Of a stretch of 63,582 nucleotides of DNA, positions 34,086 through 42,434 are shown piece by piece. Position numbers and translations under genes: made by a program. The stretch's first letter is position 1, and the number at the start of each line of letters is the position of its first letter. The stretch lies in the NCBI GenBank assembly GCA_017552985.1, contig JAFZNO010000126.1, positions 1-63,582 of the forward strand, in the 5' to 3' direction. The notes below the pieces were generated by a model. That model was not told the origin of the DNA and did no database searches. It saw only the letters and a program-made list of their open reading frames with translations. Source of the DNA: Lachnospiraceae bacterium (GTDB taxonomy: Bacteria; Bacillota; Clostridia; Lachnospirales; Lachnospiraceae).

Positions 34086-35114
34086 ATGAGAAAGGCATTG
34101 TTTATTGGGGGAACGGGAACGATCAGTATGGCCATCACGAAGCTTTTGGCCGAAGGCGATGAGTGGGAACTGTATCTGCTCAACCGCGGCAATCGCAGGG
34201 AGGAGCTTCCGGAGGGCGTGAAGGTACTCTGCGCTGACGTGAATGACGAGGCGAAGGTGCTGGAGGTGATGGGAGACCTTCAGTTTGACTTTGTGTGTGA
34301 TTTTATAGGATTTGTTCCGGAACAGTTGGAGCGTGACTACAGACTGTTTAAGGGAAGAACTAAGCAGTTTGGATATATCAGCTCGGCGTCGGCTTACCAG
34401 AAGCCCGTCGGGGATTACCGGATCACGGAGGGAACGCCCTTAGCAAATCCCTATTGGGAGTATTCGCGTAATAAGATTGCCTGCGAGGAGCTGTTGATGA
34501 AATGGTATCGTGAGGACGGCTTCCCCGTGACCATCATCCGCCCGAGCCACACCTATGACGAGCGCAACGTCCCCATGGGCGTGCATGGCGACAAGGGAAG
34601 CTATCAGGTACTAAAGCGTATGATGGAGGGCAAGCCCGTGATCGTACACGGTGACGGGACCAGCCTTTGGACCATGACGCACAACAGCGATTTCGCAAAG
34701 GGTTTTGTGGGCTTGATGGGCAACGTGCATGCCATTGGCGAGTGTTATCAGATCACGAATGACGAGACCCTGACCTGGAATCAGATCTACCAGGCCATCG
34801 CAGACGCGCTGGGGGTGGAATACAAGCCCTATTACGTGTCGTCGGATTTCCTGGATGCTGCAGGAAAGTATGATTTCCGCGGCGGTCTCATTGGCGACAA
34901 GTCGAACTGCGTTGTTTTTGATAATACCAAGTTAAAGAGGGCGGTTCCGGGGCTTTGCATGAACGTCCGCTTCGAGCAGGGCGTAAGAAAGACCATCGAA
35001 TACGTACTGTCTCATCCGGAGTGTCAGGTGGAGGATCCGGAGTTTGACGCATGGTGTGACAAGGTGATCGGGGAACTTGAAGCGGCGAAAAAGCGGATCC
35101 TGCAAGGCAGATGA
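34086..35114 (+). CDS. NAD-dependent epimerase/dehydratase (extended SDR)
   Basis: This 342-residue protein has a Rossmann start (MRKALFIGGTGTISMAITKL, the GGxGxxS form of extended SDRs), a Ser-Ala-Tyr region (ISSASAYQK), and YSRNKIACEELL, where Tyr and Lys form the YxxxK active site. A later IIRPSHTYDERN motif binds the substrate sugar nucleotide in relatives. The substrate is unknown; a nucleotide-sugar epimerase or an atypical SDR reductase are both possible. It is followed by a classical SDR gene 21 bp downstream on the same strand. GAAAGGAG precedes the ATG. Confidence 0.85.
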   Translation: MRKALFIGGTGTISMAITKLLAEGDEWELYLLNRGNRREELPEGVKVLCADVNDEAKVLEVMGDLQFDFVCDFIGFVPEQLERDYRLFKGRTKQFGYISSASAYQKPVGDYRITEGTPLANPYWEYSRNKIACEELLMKWYREDGFPVTIIRPSHTYDERNVPMGVHGDKGSYQVLKRMMEGKPVIVHGDGTSLWTMTHNSDFAKGFVGLMGNVHAIGECYQITNDETLTWNQIYQAIADALGVEYKPYYVSSDFLDAAGKYDFRGGLIGDKSNCVVFDNTKLKRAVPGLCMNVRFEQGVRKTIEYVLSHPECQVEDPEFDAWCDKVIGELEAAKKRILQGR

Positions 35115-35135
35115 TAAAAAAGGAGTAAGGAAAAC

Positions 35136-35882
35136 ATGGTTGACGTAAGAGGAAAATGGGCGCTGATCACGGGCGCCAGCAGGGGAATCGGAAGATTGGC
35201 GGCGCTGTTCATGGCAGAGCAGGGATGTAATCTAATCTTGCACGGCAGGACGAAGGCGCATTGCGAGAAAGTGCTTGAGGAAGTGAAGGCGAAGGGCGTA
35301 GAGGCATATGCGGTGGAAGCGGAGCTGACGGATCTGGATGCCGTGGCAAAAATGCTTGCGGAGATCGACGAGAAGACTCCGGTGGTTGACGTTGTATTGA
35401 ATAACGCTGGATTGCAGATCGCATACCGCGTGGATTATTACGGAACGCCGGTGAGCGATTATTTGGAAAGCTATAAGATCAACACGGTGGCACCCGCGAT
35501 GATCTGCTATCACTTCCTGCCGAAGATGATCGAAAGAGGTTTTGGCAGGATCGTGAACACCACCAGCGGCATCCGCTTAGAGCCCGAGCAGGCGGGATAT
35601 TCCGCGAGCAAGGCGGCGCTGGACAAGATCACCATCGATTTGGGTTCAAAGCTTCAGGGGACGGACGTGATGATCAATCTGACGGATCCCGGGTGGTGCA
35701 GGACGGATCTGGGCGGACCCCATGCGCCGAATGCACCGGAGAGCGCCATTCCCGGCGTGGTGGTTGGCGCCTTCGTGGATGACAAGAAATCAGGGCGGTG
35801 CCTTGCTGCCGGCCATTTCCACGGCATGACCCTGGAGGAGGCCGTAGCAAAGGCGGAGAGAGAATTTGCAAGTCCGTATTAG
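35136..35882 (+). CDS. Short-chain dehydrogenase/reductase (FabG-like)
   Basis: This 248-residue classical SDR shows the cofactor motif TGASRGIGR, the NNAG motif and the catalytic triad of Ser (NTTSG), Tyr and Lys in YSASKAALDK. It reduces or oxidises a carbonyl or hydroxyl group with NAD(P)H; substrate unknown. The PG motif is modified (LTDPGWCRTDLGGP). Its pairing with an epimerase-type SDR suggests joint action on a sugar or polyol, but no further context supports that. AAAGGAG precedes the ATG. Confidence 0.88.
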   Translation: MVDVRGKWALITGASRGIGRLAALFMAEQGCNLILHGRTKAHCEKVLEEVKAKGVEAYAVEAELTDLDAVAKMLAEIDEKTPVVDVVLNNAGLQIAYRVDYYGTPVSDYLESYKINTVAPAMICYHFLPKMIERGFGRIVNTTSGIRLEPEQAGYSASKAALDKITIDLGSKLQGTDVMINLTDPGWCRTDLGGPHAPNAPESAIPGVVVGAFVDDKKSGRCLAAGHFHGMTLEEAVAKAEREFASPY

Positions 35883-35952
35883 GTTTTGAATGAACCGAAA
35901 ATCATAGGCCGGCAAAGTTCAAAAATATTTGAAAAAATTTAGGGAATAGGGG

Positions 35953-35980
35953 TTGCATTTCTCAAAAATGCGAGTATAAT
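35953..35980 (+). promoter_or_regulatory. Sigma-A promoter of the marR-ABC exporter operon
   Basis: TTGCAT (35953-35958) and a perfect TATAAT (35975-35980) are spaced by 16 bp. The first MarR box begins on the last base of the -10 element. Confidence 0.8.
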
Positions 35981-36015
35981 GTTAGATAGCTAACAAAGAT
36001 GTTAGTTATCTAACA
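35980..36015. promoter_or_regulatory. Twin MarR-type operator boxes
   Basis: Two 16-bp palindromes, TGTTAGATAGCTAACA (35980-35995) and TGTTAGTTATCTAACA (36000-36015), are spaced 20 bp start to start, so both lie on one DNA face. They cover the transcription start and leave only about 10 bp before the marR ribosome-binding site. Autorepression by the downstream MarR protein is expected. Confidence 0.88.
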
Positions 36016-36041
36016 TTTTTATTTTCCAGAAAGGAGTTGTC

Positions 36042-36494
36042 ATGGCAGAGGAGCAAAAGCGTGCAATTGGTTTTGAATTGGGTATGATCAATAATCTGAT
36101 CCGAAGGACCCTGAATCAGAGGTTTTCCGAGAATGGCTTAGAAGACCTTGGCGGCGTTCAGGGACCTGTGATCGGTTACGTTTATCAGAATAGCCAGAAG
36201 CAGGACGTGTTTCAGAAGGACATCGAGAAATGGTTTAAGATCCGGCGTTCCACGGCGACGGTGATGCTTCAGAACATGGAGCAAAAGGACCTGATCGTCA
36301 GGGTGCCCGTGCCGAACGACGGTAGACTGAAGAAAATCGTTCTGACGGAAAAGGCGAAGGAACGGCACATGCGAGTGAAGGATCAGATCGAGCAATTCCA
36401 CAAGGAGTTGGAGGAAGGCATTTCTCCTGCAGAGAAAAAGCAATTCCTGGAGATTCTGGACCGCATCCGCGCGAACCTGGAATCCGGAAAATAA
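36042..36494 (+). CDS. MarR-family repressor of the ABC exporter
   Basis: This 150-residue winged-helix protein belongs to the MarR family. The recognition region reads FKIRRSTATVMLQNMEQKDL and the wing RVPVPNDGRLKKIVLTEKA. MarR dimers bind palindromes and let go on binding small phenolic or amphipathic compounds. The two matching palindromes in its promoter are the likely target, so the protein should control itself and the two ABC exporter genes behind it. AAAGGAG lies six bases from the ATG. Confidence 0.92.
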   Translation: MAEEQKRAIGFELGMINNLIRRTLNQRFSENGLEDLGGVQGPVIGYVYQNSQKQDVFQKDIEKWFKIRRSTATVMLQNMEQKDLIVRVPVPNDGRLKKIVLTEKAKERHMRVKDQIEQFHKELEEGISPAEKKQFLEILDRIRANLESGK

Positions 36495-36555
36495 GACCAG
36501 TCGTAAAAGACGAATGGTAATGCAATCAAAGTGAAATGCAAGAAAGGGTAACAAG

Positions 36556-38307
36556 ATGGTAAAGACGTTATTAAAACAAGTCAAGGAATTCAAAAAGGAT
36601 TCCATCCTGACTCCATGTTTTATGATACTGGAGGTCTTGATGGAGACGCTGATCCCCTTGCTCATGGGTTCCATCATCAATGACGGAATCGAGGCGGGGA
36701 ACATGACACACATTTATCTCATGGGCGGCGCGATGCTGATTGCGGCTGTAATGGGACTGTATGCCGGCGCCATGGGAGGTAAGTACGGCGCGAGGGCGTC
36801 AACCGGTTTTGCGAAGAACTTGAGGGAGGCAATGTTTACCAGAATCCAGACCTTCTCCTTCGCAAACATTGATAAGTTCTCCACGGCAGGTCTCGTGACG
36901 AGACTTACCACGGACGTAAGCAATCTGCAGAACGCTTATCAGATGATCCTTCGCATGTGCATCAGGGCTCCGTTTTCCCTGGTGATCGCCATGACGGCTG
37001 CATTCTTCGTAAGTCCCAGGATCGCAAGCATTTATCTTGTGGCAGTGGTGATCCTTGGAATCATCCTTGGCATTATCATGAAATGTGCCATGAAGTACTT
37101 TTCTCACTTGTTCGAGAAGTACGACGCGCTGAACGAGAGCACGCAGGAGAACGTCAATGCGGCGAGAGTGGTGAAGGCTTACGTGCGTGAGGATTATGAG
37201 ATCGAAAAGTTCAAAAAGGCCAGCGGCGACGTGTATGACCTTGGCGTGAAGGCGGAGAAGATGATCATCTTAAACAGTCCCTTCATGCAGGCAACGGTTT
37301 ATACCTGTATCCTTCTCATCAGCTGGATCGGCGCACACATGATCGTTTCCAGTGAACTGCGAATTGGCGATCTTTCAACGCTTCTTGCATACTGCATGAA
37401 CATCTTGATGAATCTGATGATGCTCTCCATGGTATTCGTAATGATCACCATGAGCATGGCCAGCGCAAAGCGTGTCAGCGAAGTGTTGAATGAGGAGCCA
37501 ACGATCACGAATCCTGAGAACCCGGTCATGAACGTAGCTGACGGCAGCATTACGTTTGACCACGTGACGTTCCGTTATAATGAACATTCCGAGACGCCCG
37601 TGCTCGACGACGTAAACCTGAAGATCGCATCGGGTGAGACCATCGGCATCATCGGCGGTACCGGCAGTTCCAAGACGAGCCTTGTGAACCTGGTCAGCAG
37701 ATTGTACGACGTCTCCAAGGGTACCGTCCGCGTTGGCGGTCAGGACGTGAGGTCCTATGATCTGGAGGTTCTTAGAAATCAGGTTTCCGTAGTGCTTCAA
37801 AAGAACGAACTCTTCTACGGAACGATCTTGGATAATCTTCGCTGGGGCGACGAGAACGCAACGGAAGAGGAGTGCAAGAGAGCATGCCGCATGGCCTGTG
37901 CGGACGAATTCATCGAAAGAATGCCTCAGAAATATGAGACCATCATCGAGCAGGGCGGCGCGAACGTATCCGGCGGACAGAAGCAGAGGCTTTGTATCGC
38001 AAGGGCGCTGTTAAAGAAGCCGAAGATTTTGATCCTGGATGACAGCACCAGCGCGTGCGATACGGCAACGGATGCAAAGATCAGGAAGGCATTTGCGGAG
38101 GAAATCCCGAATACCACGAAGCTGATCATTGCACAGAGAATTGCCAGCGTGGAGCATGCTGACCGCATCATCGTCATGAATGACGGTAAGGTGGACGGCA
38201 TTGGCACCCATGAGGAATTGCTTGCAAATAATGCGATCTACCGCGAAGTCTACGAGGCGCAGACGGGCGGTAACAGAGACTTTGATGAGAATGGAGGTGA
38301 GCACTAA
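36556..38307 (+). CDS. ABC exporter subunit with degenerate ATP site
   Basis: This 583-residue protein joins six membrane helices to one nucleotide-binding domain and forms half of a heterodimeric multidrug-type exporter. Walker A is GGTGSSKT (367-374), in which the usual Gly before Lys is Ser372. The signature is VSGGQ (471-475). The residue after the Walker B Asp is Asp496 instead of catalytic Glu, and the switch residue is Gln527 (IAQRIAS) instead of His. This pattern is typical of the degenerate-site half in BmrC/LmrC-like and TM287-like exporters. It overlaps its partner by one base and follows marR by 61 bp. Confidence 0.93.
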   Translation: MVKTLLKQVKEFKKDSILTPCFMILEVLMETLIPLLMGSIINDGIEAGNMTHIYLMGGAMLIAAVMGLYAGAMGGKYGARASTGFAKNLREAMFTRIQTFSFANIDKFSTAGLVTRLTTDVSNLQNAYQMILRMCIRAPFSLVIAMTAAFFVSPRIASIYLVAVVILGIILGIIMKCAMKYFSHLFEKYDALNESTQENVNAARVVKAYVREDYEIEKFKKASGDVYDLGVKAEKMIILNSPFMQATVYTCILLISWIGAHMIVSSELRIGDLSTLLAYCMNILMNLMMLSMVFVMITMSMASAKRVSEVLNEEPTITNPENPVMNVADGSITFDHVTFRYNEHSETPVLDDVNLKIASGETIGIIGGTGSSKTSLVNLVSRLYDVSKGTVRVGGQDVRSYDLEVLRNQVSVVLQKNELFYGTILDNLRWGDENATEEECKRACRMACADEFIERMPQKYETIIEQGGANVSGGQKQRLCIARALLKKPKILILDDSTSACDTATDAKIRKAFAEEIPNTTKLIIAQRIASVEHADRIIVMNDGKVDGIGTHEELLANNAIYREVYEAQTGGNRDFDENGGEH

Positions 38308-40295
38308 TGGCAGTTAAGAGACCAGAACCTATGATGAAAATGGGCGGCGGTCGCGGCCCTGGAAGCAGACCTCCCAGAGGCGTAAAGGGAGCCAAGGTGG
38401 AGAATGCCGGAAAGATCTTTAAGCGATTAGTGGCTTACGTGGGAAAGTATTACTGGTTCCACTGGATCGTGGTGGCCGTCTGCATTGTGGGAAGCGTATT
38501 GGCGAACCTGCAGGGTACCATGTTTACGCAAAGCTTGATCGACGATCACATTAAGCCCTTATATGCGGCGGCTCAAAATGGCGCCGCTCCGGATTATGCG
38601 GGACTGCTTCACGCGATGATGCGCGTCGTGATCTTTTACGCACTTGGCATCGCATGTACTTACACCCAGGCGCGCGTTCTTTTGGTCGTGACCCAGGGTA
38701 CCATGAAACGTCTTCGTAACGAAATGTTTGAGCACATGGAAAAGCTCCCCATCAAGTATTTTGACACGCACGCTCATGGAGACGTGATGTCACTTTACAC
38801 CAACGACGTGGACACCATGCGCCAGATGATCAGCCAGAGCATGCCGCAGATGTTCAACTCGATCATCACCGTGGTCGGCACATTTATCGCCATGATCGCG
38901 CTGAGCGTTCCCCTGACGGGACTCACCATTTTGATGGTGCTCGTGATGCTCTTTACCTCCGGTAAGATCGCAGGACTTTCCGGAAAGAATTTCATTGCGC
39001 AGCAAAGAAATCTCGGCATCGTGAACGGTTACATCGAAGAGATGATGAGCGGCCAGAAGGTGATCAAGGTTTTCTGTCACGAGGATCGTGCCCTTCAGGA
39101 TTTCAAGGAACTGAACAATGACCTCTTCGACAGTGCCTACAAGGCAAACAAGTTTGCGAACATCATGATGCCCATCAACGCACAGCTCGGCACCGTTTCC
39201 TACGTGCTCTGTGCCTGCGTCGGCGGCGTCCTGGCGATCAGTGTCGGTGAAACGGGATTCTTTGGCCTGTCCGTCGGCAGTTTGGTGGCGTTCCTTACGT
39301 TGAACAGAAGCTTTAACATGCCCATCAATCAGGTGAGCATGCAGATGAACTCCATCGTTATGGCAATGGCCGGAGCGAAGAGAGTATTTGACCTGCTGGA
39401 TGAGAAGCCTGAGGTTGACGAGGGTTACGTAACGCTTGTCAGCGTGAAGAAAAAGGATACGGACCAGATCGCGGAAGTGTTGGAAGAGACCCAGGAGCGC
39501 ACCGGTCTTTGGGCTTGGAAGCACACGCATCAGGCAGACGGAAGCGTTACCTACGTGCCGCTGCAGGGTGAGGTGGTATTTGACGGCGTGGACTTCGGTT
39601 ACAACGATGACAAGATGGTTCTTCATGACATTAAGCTCTTTGCAAAGCCTGGACAGAAGATCGCTTTCGTAGGTTCCACCGGCGCCGGCAAGACGACCAT
39701 CACGAACCTGATCAACCGTTTCTATGACATCCAGGACGGTAAGATCCGTTACGACGGCATCAACGTCAACAAGATCAAGAAGGCTGACCTTAGAAGGTCC
39801 CTGGGCATCGTTTTGCAGGAGACGAACCTGTTCACCGCAAGCGTTAAGGAGAACATCCGTTTCGGTAAGCTGGATGCGACGGACGAGGAAGTCATCGCGG
39901 CAGCGAAGCTCGCAAATGCGGACACGTTTATCCGTCAGCTGCCTAACGGTTATGACACCGTGCTGACCGGCAATGGCGCAAACTTAAGCCAGGGCCAGAG
40001 ACAGCTCCTTGCCATCGCCCGCGCGGCGATCGCGGATCCTCCGGTACTGATCCTGGATGAGGCAACCTCCTCCATCGATACCAGAACGGAGAGGATCGTG
40101 CAGGACGGCATGGATAAGCTGATGCACGGCAGAACGACCTTTGTCATCGCACACAGACTCTCGACGATCCAGAACAGCGACTGCATCATGGTCATGGAGC
40201 AGGGACGCATTATCGAAAGAGGCAATCACGAGGAGCTGCTTGCGGAGAAGGGTAAGTATTATCAGTTATATACGGGAAGTACCGCTTCTGCTTAA
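38307..40295 (+). CDS. ABC exporter subunit with consensus ATP site
   Basis: This 662-residue partner has the same membrane-plus-ATPase layout with a consensus site: Walker A GSTGAGKT (456-463), signature LSQGQ, Walker B ILDEAT with catalytic Glu585 and switch His616. It starts with a Gly/Pro/Arg-rich cytoplasmic tail (KMGGGRGPGSRPPRG) and has an insert of roughly 60 residues between membrane and ATPase domains (around 375-430, including GLWAWKHTHQADGS). The pair exports hydrophobic compounds or peptides. The start codon overlaps the stop of the first subunit (TAATG), which fixes a 1:1 translation ratio. Confidence 0.94.
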   Translation: MAVKRPEPMMKMGGGRGPGSRPPRGVKGAKVENAGKIFKRLVAYVGKYYWFHWIVVAVCIVGSVLANLQGTMFTQSLIDDHIKPLYAAAQNGAAPDYAGLLHAMMRVVIFYALGIACTYTQARVLLVVTQGTMKRLRNEMFEHMEKLPIKYFDTHAHGDVMSLYTNDVDTMRQMISQSMPQMFNSIITVVGTFIAMIALSVPLTGLTILMVLVMLFTSGKIAGLSGKNFIAQQRNLGIVNGYIEEMMSGQKVIKVFCHEDRALQDFKELNNDLFDSAYKANKFANIMMPINAQLGTVSYVLCACVGGVLAISVGETGFFGLSVGSLVAFLTLNRSFNMPINQVSMQMNSIVMAMAGAKRVFDLLDEKPEVDEGYVTLVSVKKKDTDQIAEVLEETQERTGLWAWKHTHQADGSVTYVPLQGEVVFDGVDFGYNDDKMVLHDIKLFAKPGQKIAFVGSTGAGKTTITNLINRFYDIQDGKIRYDGINVNKIKKADLRRSLGIVLQETNLFTASVKENIRFGKLDATDEEVIAAAKLANADTFIRQLPNGYDTVLTGNGANLSQGQRQLLAIARAAIADPPVLILDEATSSIDTRTERIVQDGMDKLMHGRTTFVIAHRLSTIQNSDCIMVMEQGRIIERGNHEELLAEKGKYYQLYTGSTASA

Positions 40296-40321
40296 GCGGT
40301 GCGGAAAAGTGAGGGAGCAAT

Positions 40322-41569
40322 ATGGAGAGATTAGATCCGACGGAACGGTTTTTGAGATACGTAAAGGTGGATACGCGGTCGGATGAAGATTCCGAGACGA
40401 GTCCGAGCACTGCGAAGCAGCATGATCTGGCTAAGCTGTTGGCGGCGGAGCTTAAGGAGATTGGGGCGAAGGAGGTCGTTTACGACAAGAAGCATTGCTA
40501 CGTGTACGCGACCATCCCCGCCACCAAGGGGTTTGAAAAGGCGCCAACGCTAGGATTTATCGCACATATGGACACGTCGCCGGAGGTGACGGGAACGGGC
40601 GTAAAGCCCAGACTGATCAAGAAATATGACGGTAAGGACATTGTGCTGAACAAGAAAAAGCAGATCGTCATGCGGGTGGAGGAGTTCCCGGAGCTTGCAG
40701 AGCTGGCGGGAGAGTCCCTGATCGTGACGGACGGCACGACGCTACTTGGCGCGGATGACAAGGCAGGTGTCGCTGAGATCATGACGATGGCGGAGTTCCT
40801 GATCAAGTATCCTGAGATCGGACACGGAAAGATCCGGATTGGATTTACGCCGGACGAAGAGATCGGAAGGGGACCGGATCATTTTGACTTAAAGCTTTTT
40901 GGCGCGGATTATGCGTATACCGTTGACGGCGGCGCCCTGGGCGAGCTGGAGTTTGAGAATTTCAACGCGGCAGGAGCAAAGCTGACAATAAACGGACGCA
41001 ACACGCATCCCGGCAGCGCGAAGGGAAAGATGATCAATTCCATTTTGATCGCGCAGGAGTTCCAAAGCCTGCTGCCGGCGTTCGAAAATCCCACGTTCAC
41101 GGAAGGGTATGAGGGATTTTACCACTTGAACGGCATCAGCGGAAGCGTTGAGCAGACGGTCTGCGAGTACATTATCCGCGATCACGACCGGAAGCTTTTT
41201 GAAGAGAAAAAGCAGTTCTTTGCGGAATGTGCGGAGTTTTTGAACCGGAAATACGGAGAGGGCGTCGCCATCGCGGAGATCAAGGACTCGTATTACAACA
41301 TGCGGGAGGTCGTGGAATCTGACCTGCACCTTGTGGAAACGGCAAAGGCGTCGATGGAAGACCTGGGGATCGTCCCGAAGGTCGTGCCCATCCGGGGCGG
41401 TACGGACGGCGCGAGACTGTCCTTCCTCGGTCTTCCCTGTCCGAATCTGTGCACGGGCGGCGCAAACTATCACAGCAGGTTTGAGTACGTCCACGTGCAG
41501 GGCATGGAGCGCACGGCGCAATTGCTCGTAAGGATCGTGGAAGCCTACGCAAAGCGGGAGAAGGCGTAA
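40322..41569 (+). CDS. pepT: Peptidase T (tripeptide aminopeptidase)
   Basis: This 415-residue M20-family metallopeptidase removes the N-terminal residue of tripeptides in the cytoplasm. Zinc ligands and catalytic residues are seen in [11 protein letters not shown] (His, Asp), [12 protein letters not shown] (Asp), [10 protein letters not shown] (catalytic Glu-Glu) and TVDGG (Asp). The C-terminal [20 protein letters not shown] is diagnostic of PepT against other M20 members. Length fits the family (about 410). The gene lies 26 bp after the exporter operon and may be co-transcribed. A terminator follows. Confidence 0.96.
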   Translation: MERLDPTERFLRYVKVDTRSDEDSETSPSTAKQHDLAKLLAAELKEIGAKEVVYDKKHCYVYATIPATKGFEKAPTLGFIAHMDTSPEVTGTGVKPRLIKKYDGKDIVLNKKKQIVMRVEEFPELAELAGESLIVTDGTTLLGADDKAGVAEIMTMAEFLIKYPEIGHGKIRIGFTPDEEIGRGPDHFDLKLFGADYAYTVDGGALGELEFENFNAAGAKLTINGRNTHPGSAKGKMINSILIAQEFQSLLPAFENPTFTEGYEGFYHLNGISGSVEQTVCEYIIRDHDRKLFEEKKQFFAECAEFLNRKYGEGVAIAEIKDSYYNMREVVESDLHLVETAKASMEDLGIVPKVVPIRGGTDGARLSFLGLPCPNLCTGGANYHSRFEYVHVQGMERTAQLLVRIVEAYAKREKA

Positions 41570-41616
41570 AAAGCACAAATGTGACTACGTGCTTGTTATT
41601 TGAATAAAGACGTGTT

Positions 41617-41659
41617 AAAATGATCATGGATTCGTGCGTTGAATTCATGATCATTTTTT
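41617..41659 (+). terminator. Intrinsic terminator after pepT
   Basis: AAAATGATCATG (41617-41628) pairs with CATGATCATTTT (41646-41657), extended inside by GATTC/GAATT, and ends in a T-run. Confidence 0.85.
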
Positions 41660-41699
41660 ACGTGCCGGAGTGGCGGCGGAAAGGAAGGTAAGTGAAGTT

Positions 41700-42392
41700 A
41701 TGAAAAAATTAGTGGCAGAATTTATCGGTACTTGCGTCCTTGTGGTGTGTGGTTGTGGAACGGCGATGTTGGTTGGGTGTGATGCGGTAAACGGCGGCGG
41801 ATATATCTTGACGGCGCTGGCATTTGGCCTTACCATTGTGGCAATGGCTTACAGCATTGGCAATATTTCCGGATGTCACGTTAACCCTGCAGTTTCTCTT
41901 GGCGTGTTGATGACGGGCGGCATGAAAGTTGATGAATTCATTAAGTACGTGGTTGCACAGTGCCTTGGCGCATTGGCGGGCAGCGCAGTTCTGGCAGCGA
42001 TCTTTGGACTTGGCGGCGTTACCGACGCAACCGGCGGATTTGGTTCTAATGGACTTGGCGGCGTGAGCGGAAGCGCAGTTGCAGGACTTTTGGTTGAGGT
42101 TGTGCTGACCTTTGTCTTTGTAATTGCAATCCTTGGCGTAACTTCAAAGAAAGCAAATCACGGTTCCTTTGCGGGCCTGGTGATCGGCCTGTCCTTGGTA
42201 CTGGTACACATTCTTGGCATTGGCCTGACCGGCACGTCCGTAAACCCGGCGAGAAGCCTTGGACCGGCTATCGTGGCTGCAATCACTGGCAATACGGCAC
42301 CCATCGCGTGCGTTTGGGTATTTATTGTTGGACCTTTTGCAGGTGCGGCTCTTGCGGCAGTGACTTATAAGTTCCTTGCAGCAGAAAAATAG
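41700..42392 (+). CDS. aqpZ: Aquaporin Z-type water channel
   Basis: This 230-residue MIP-family protein has six helices and both NPA boxes, HVNPAVSLG and SVNPARSLG. The selectivity-filter residues of water-specific AqpZ appear to be kept: Phe in ALAFGLT, His in LVHILGIG, Thr in TGTSVNPAR and the following Arg. This speaks against a glycerol facilitator. I chose ATG 41700, with AAGGAAGG upstream; a GTG-like start ten codons earlier overlaps it. The gene stands alone between terminators upstream and a zinc-ribbon protein downstream. Confidence 0.94.
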   Translation: MKKLVAEFIGTCVLVVCGCGTAMLVGCDAVNGGGYILTALAFGLTIVAMAYSIGNISGCHVNPAVSLGVLMTGGMKVDEFIKYVVAQCLGALAGSAVLAAIFGLGGVTDATGGFGSNGLGGVSGSAVAGLLVEVVLTFVFVIAILGVTSKKANHGSFAGLVIGLSLVLVHILGIGLTGTSVNPARSLGPAIVAAITGNTAPIACVWVFIVGPFAGAALAAVTYKFLAAEK

Positions 42393-42434
42393 AACGTTAT
42401 AAAAATTTATATATATGACGGAGGGAAAAGACAA

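Noticed and set aside
36556-38307. Frameshift or dead gene because of the altered Walker A (GGTGSSKT)
   Set aside because: The frame is intact, the lysine is kept, and degenerate sites are normal in one half of heterodimeric exporters.
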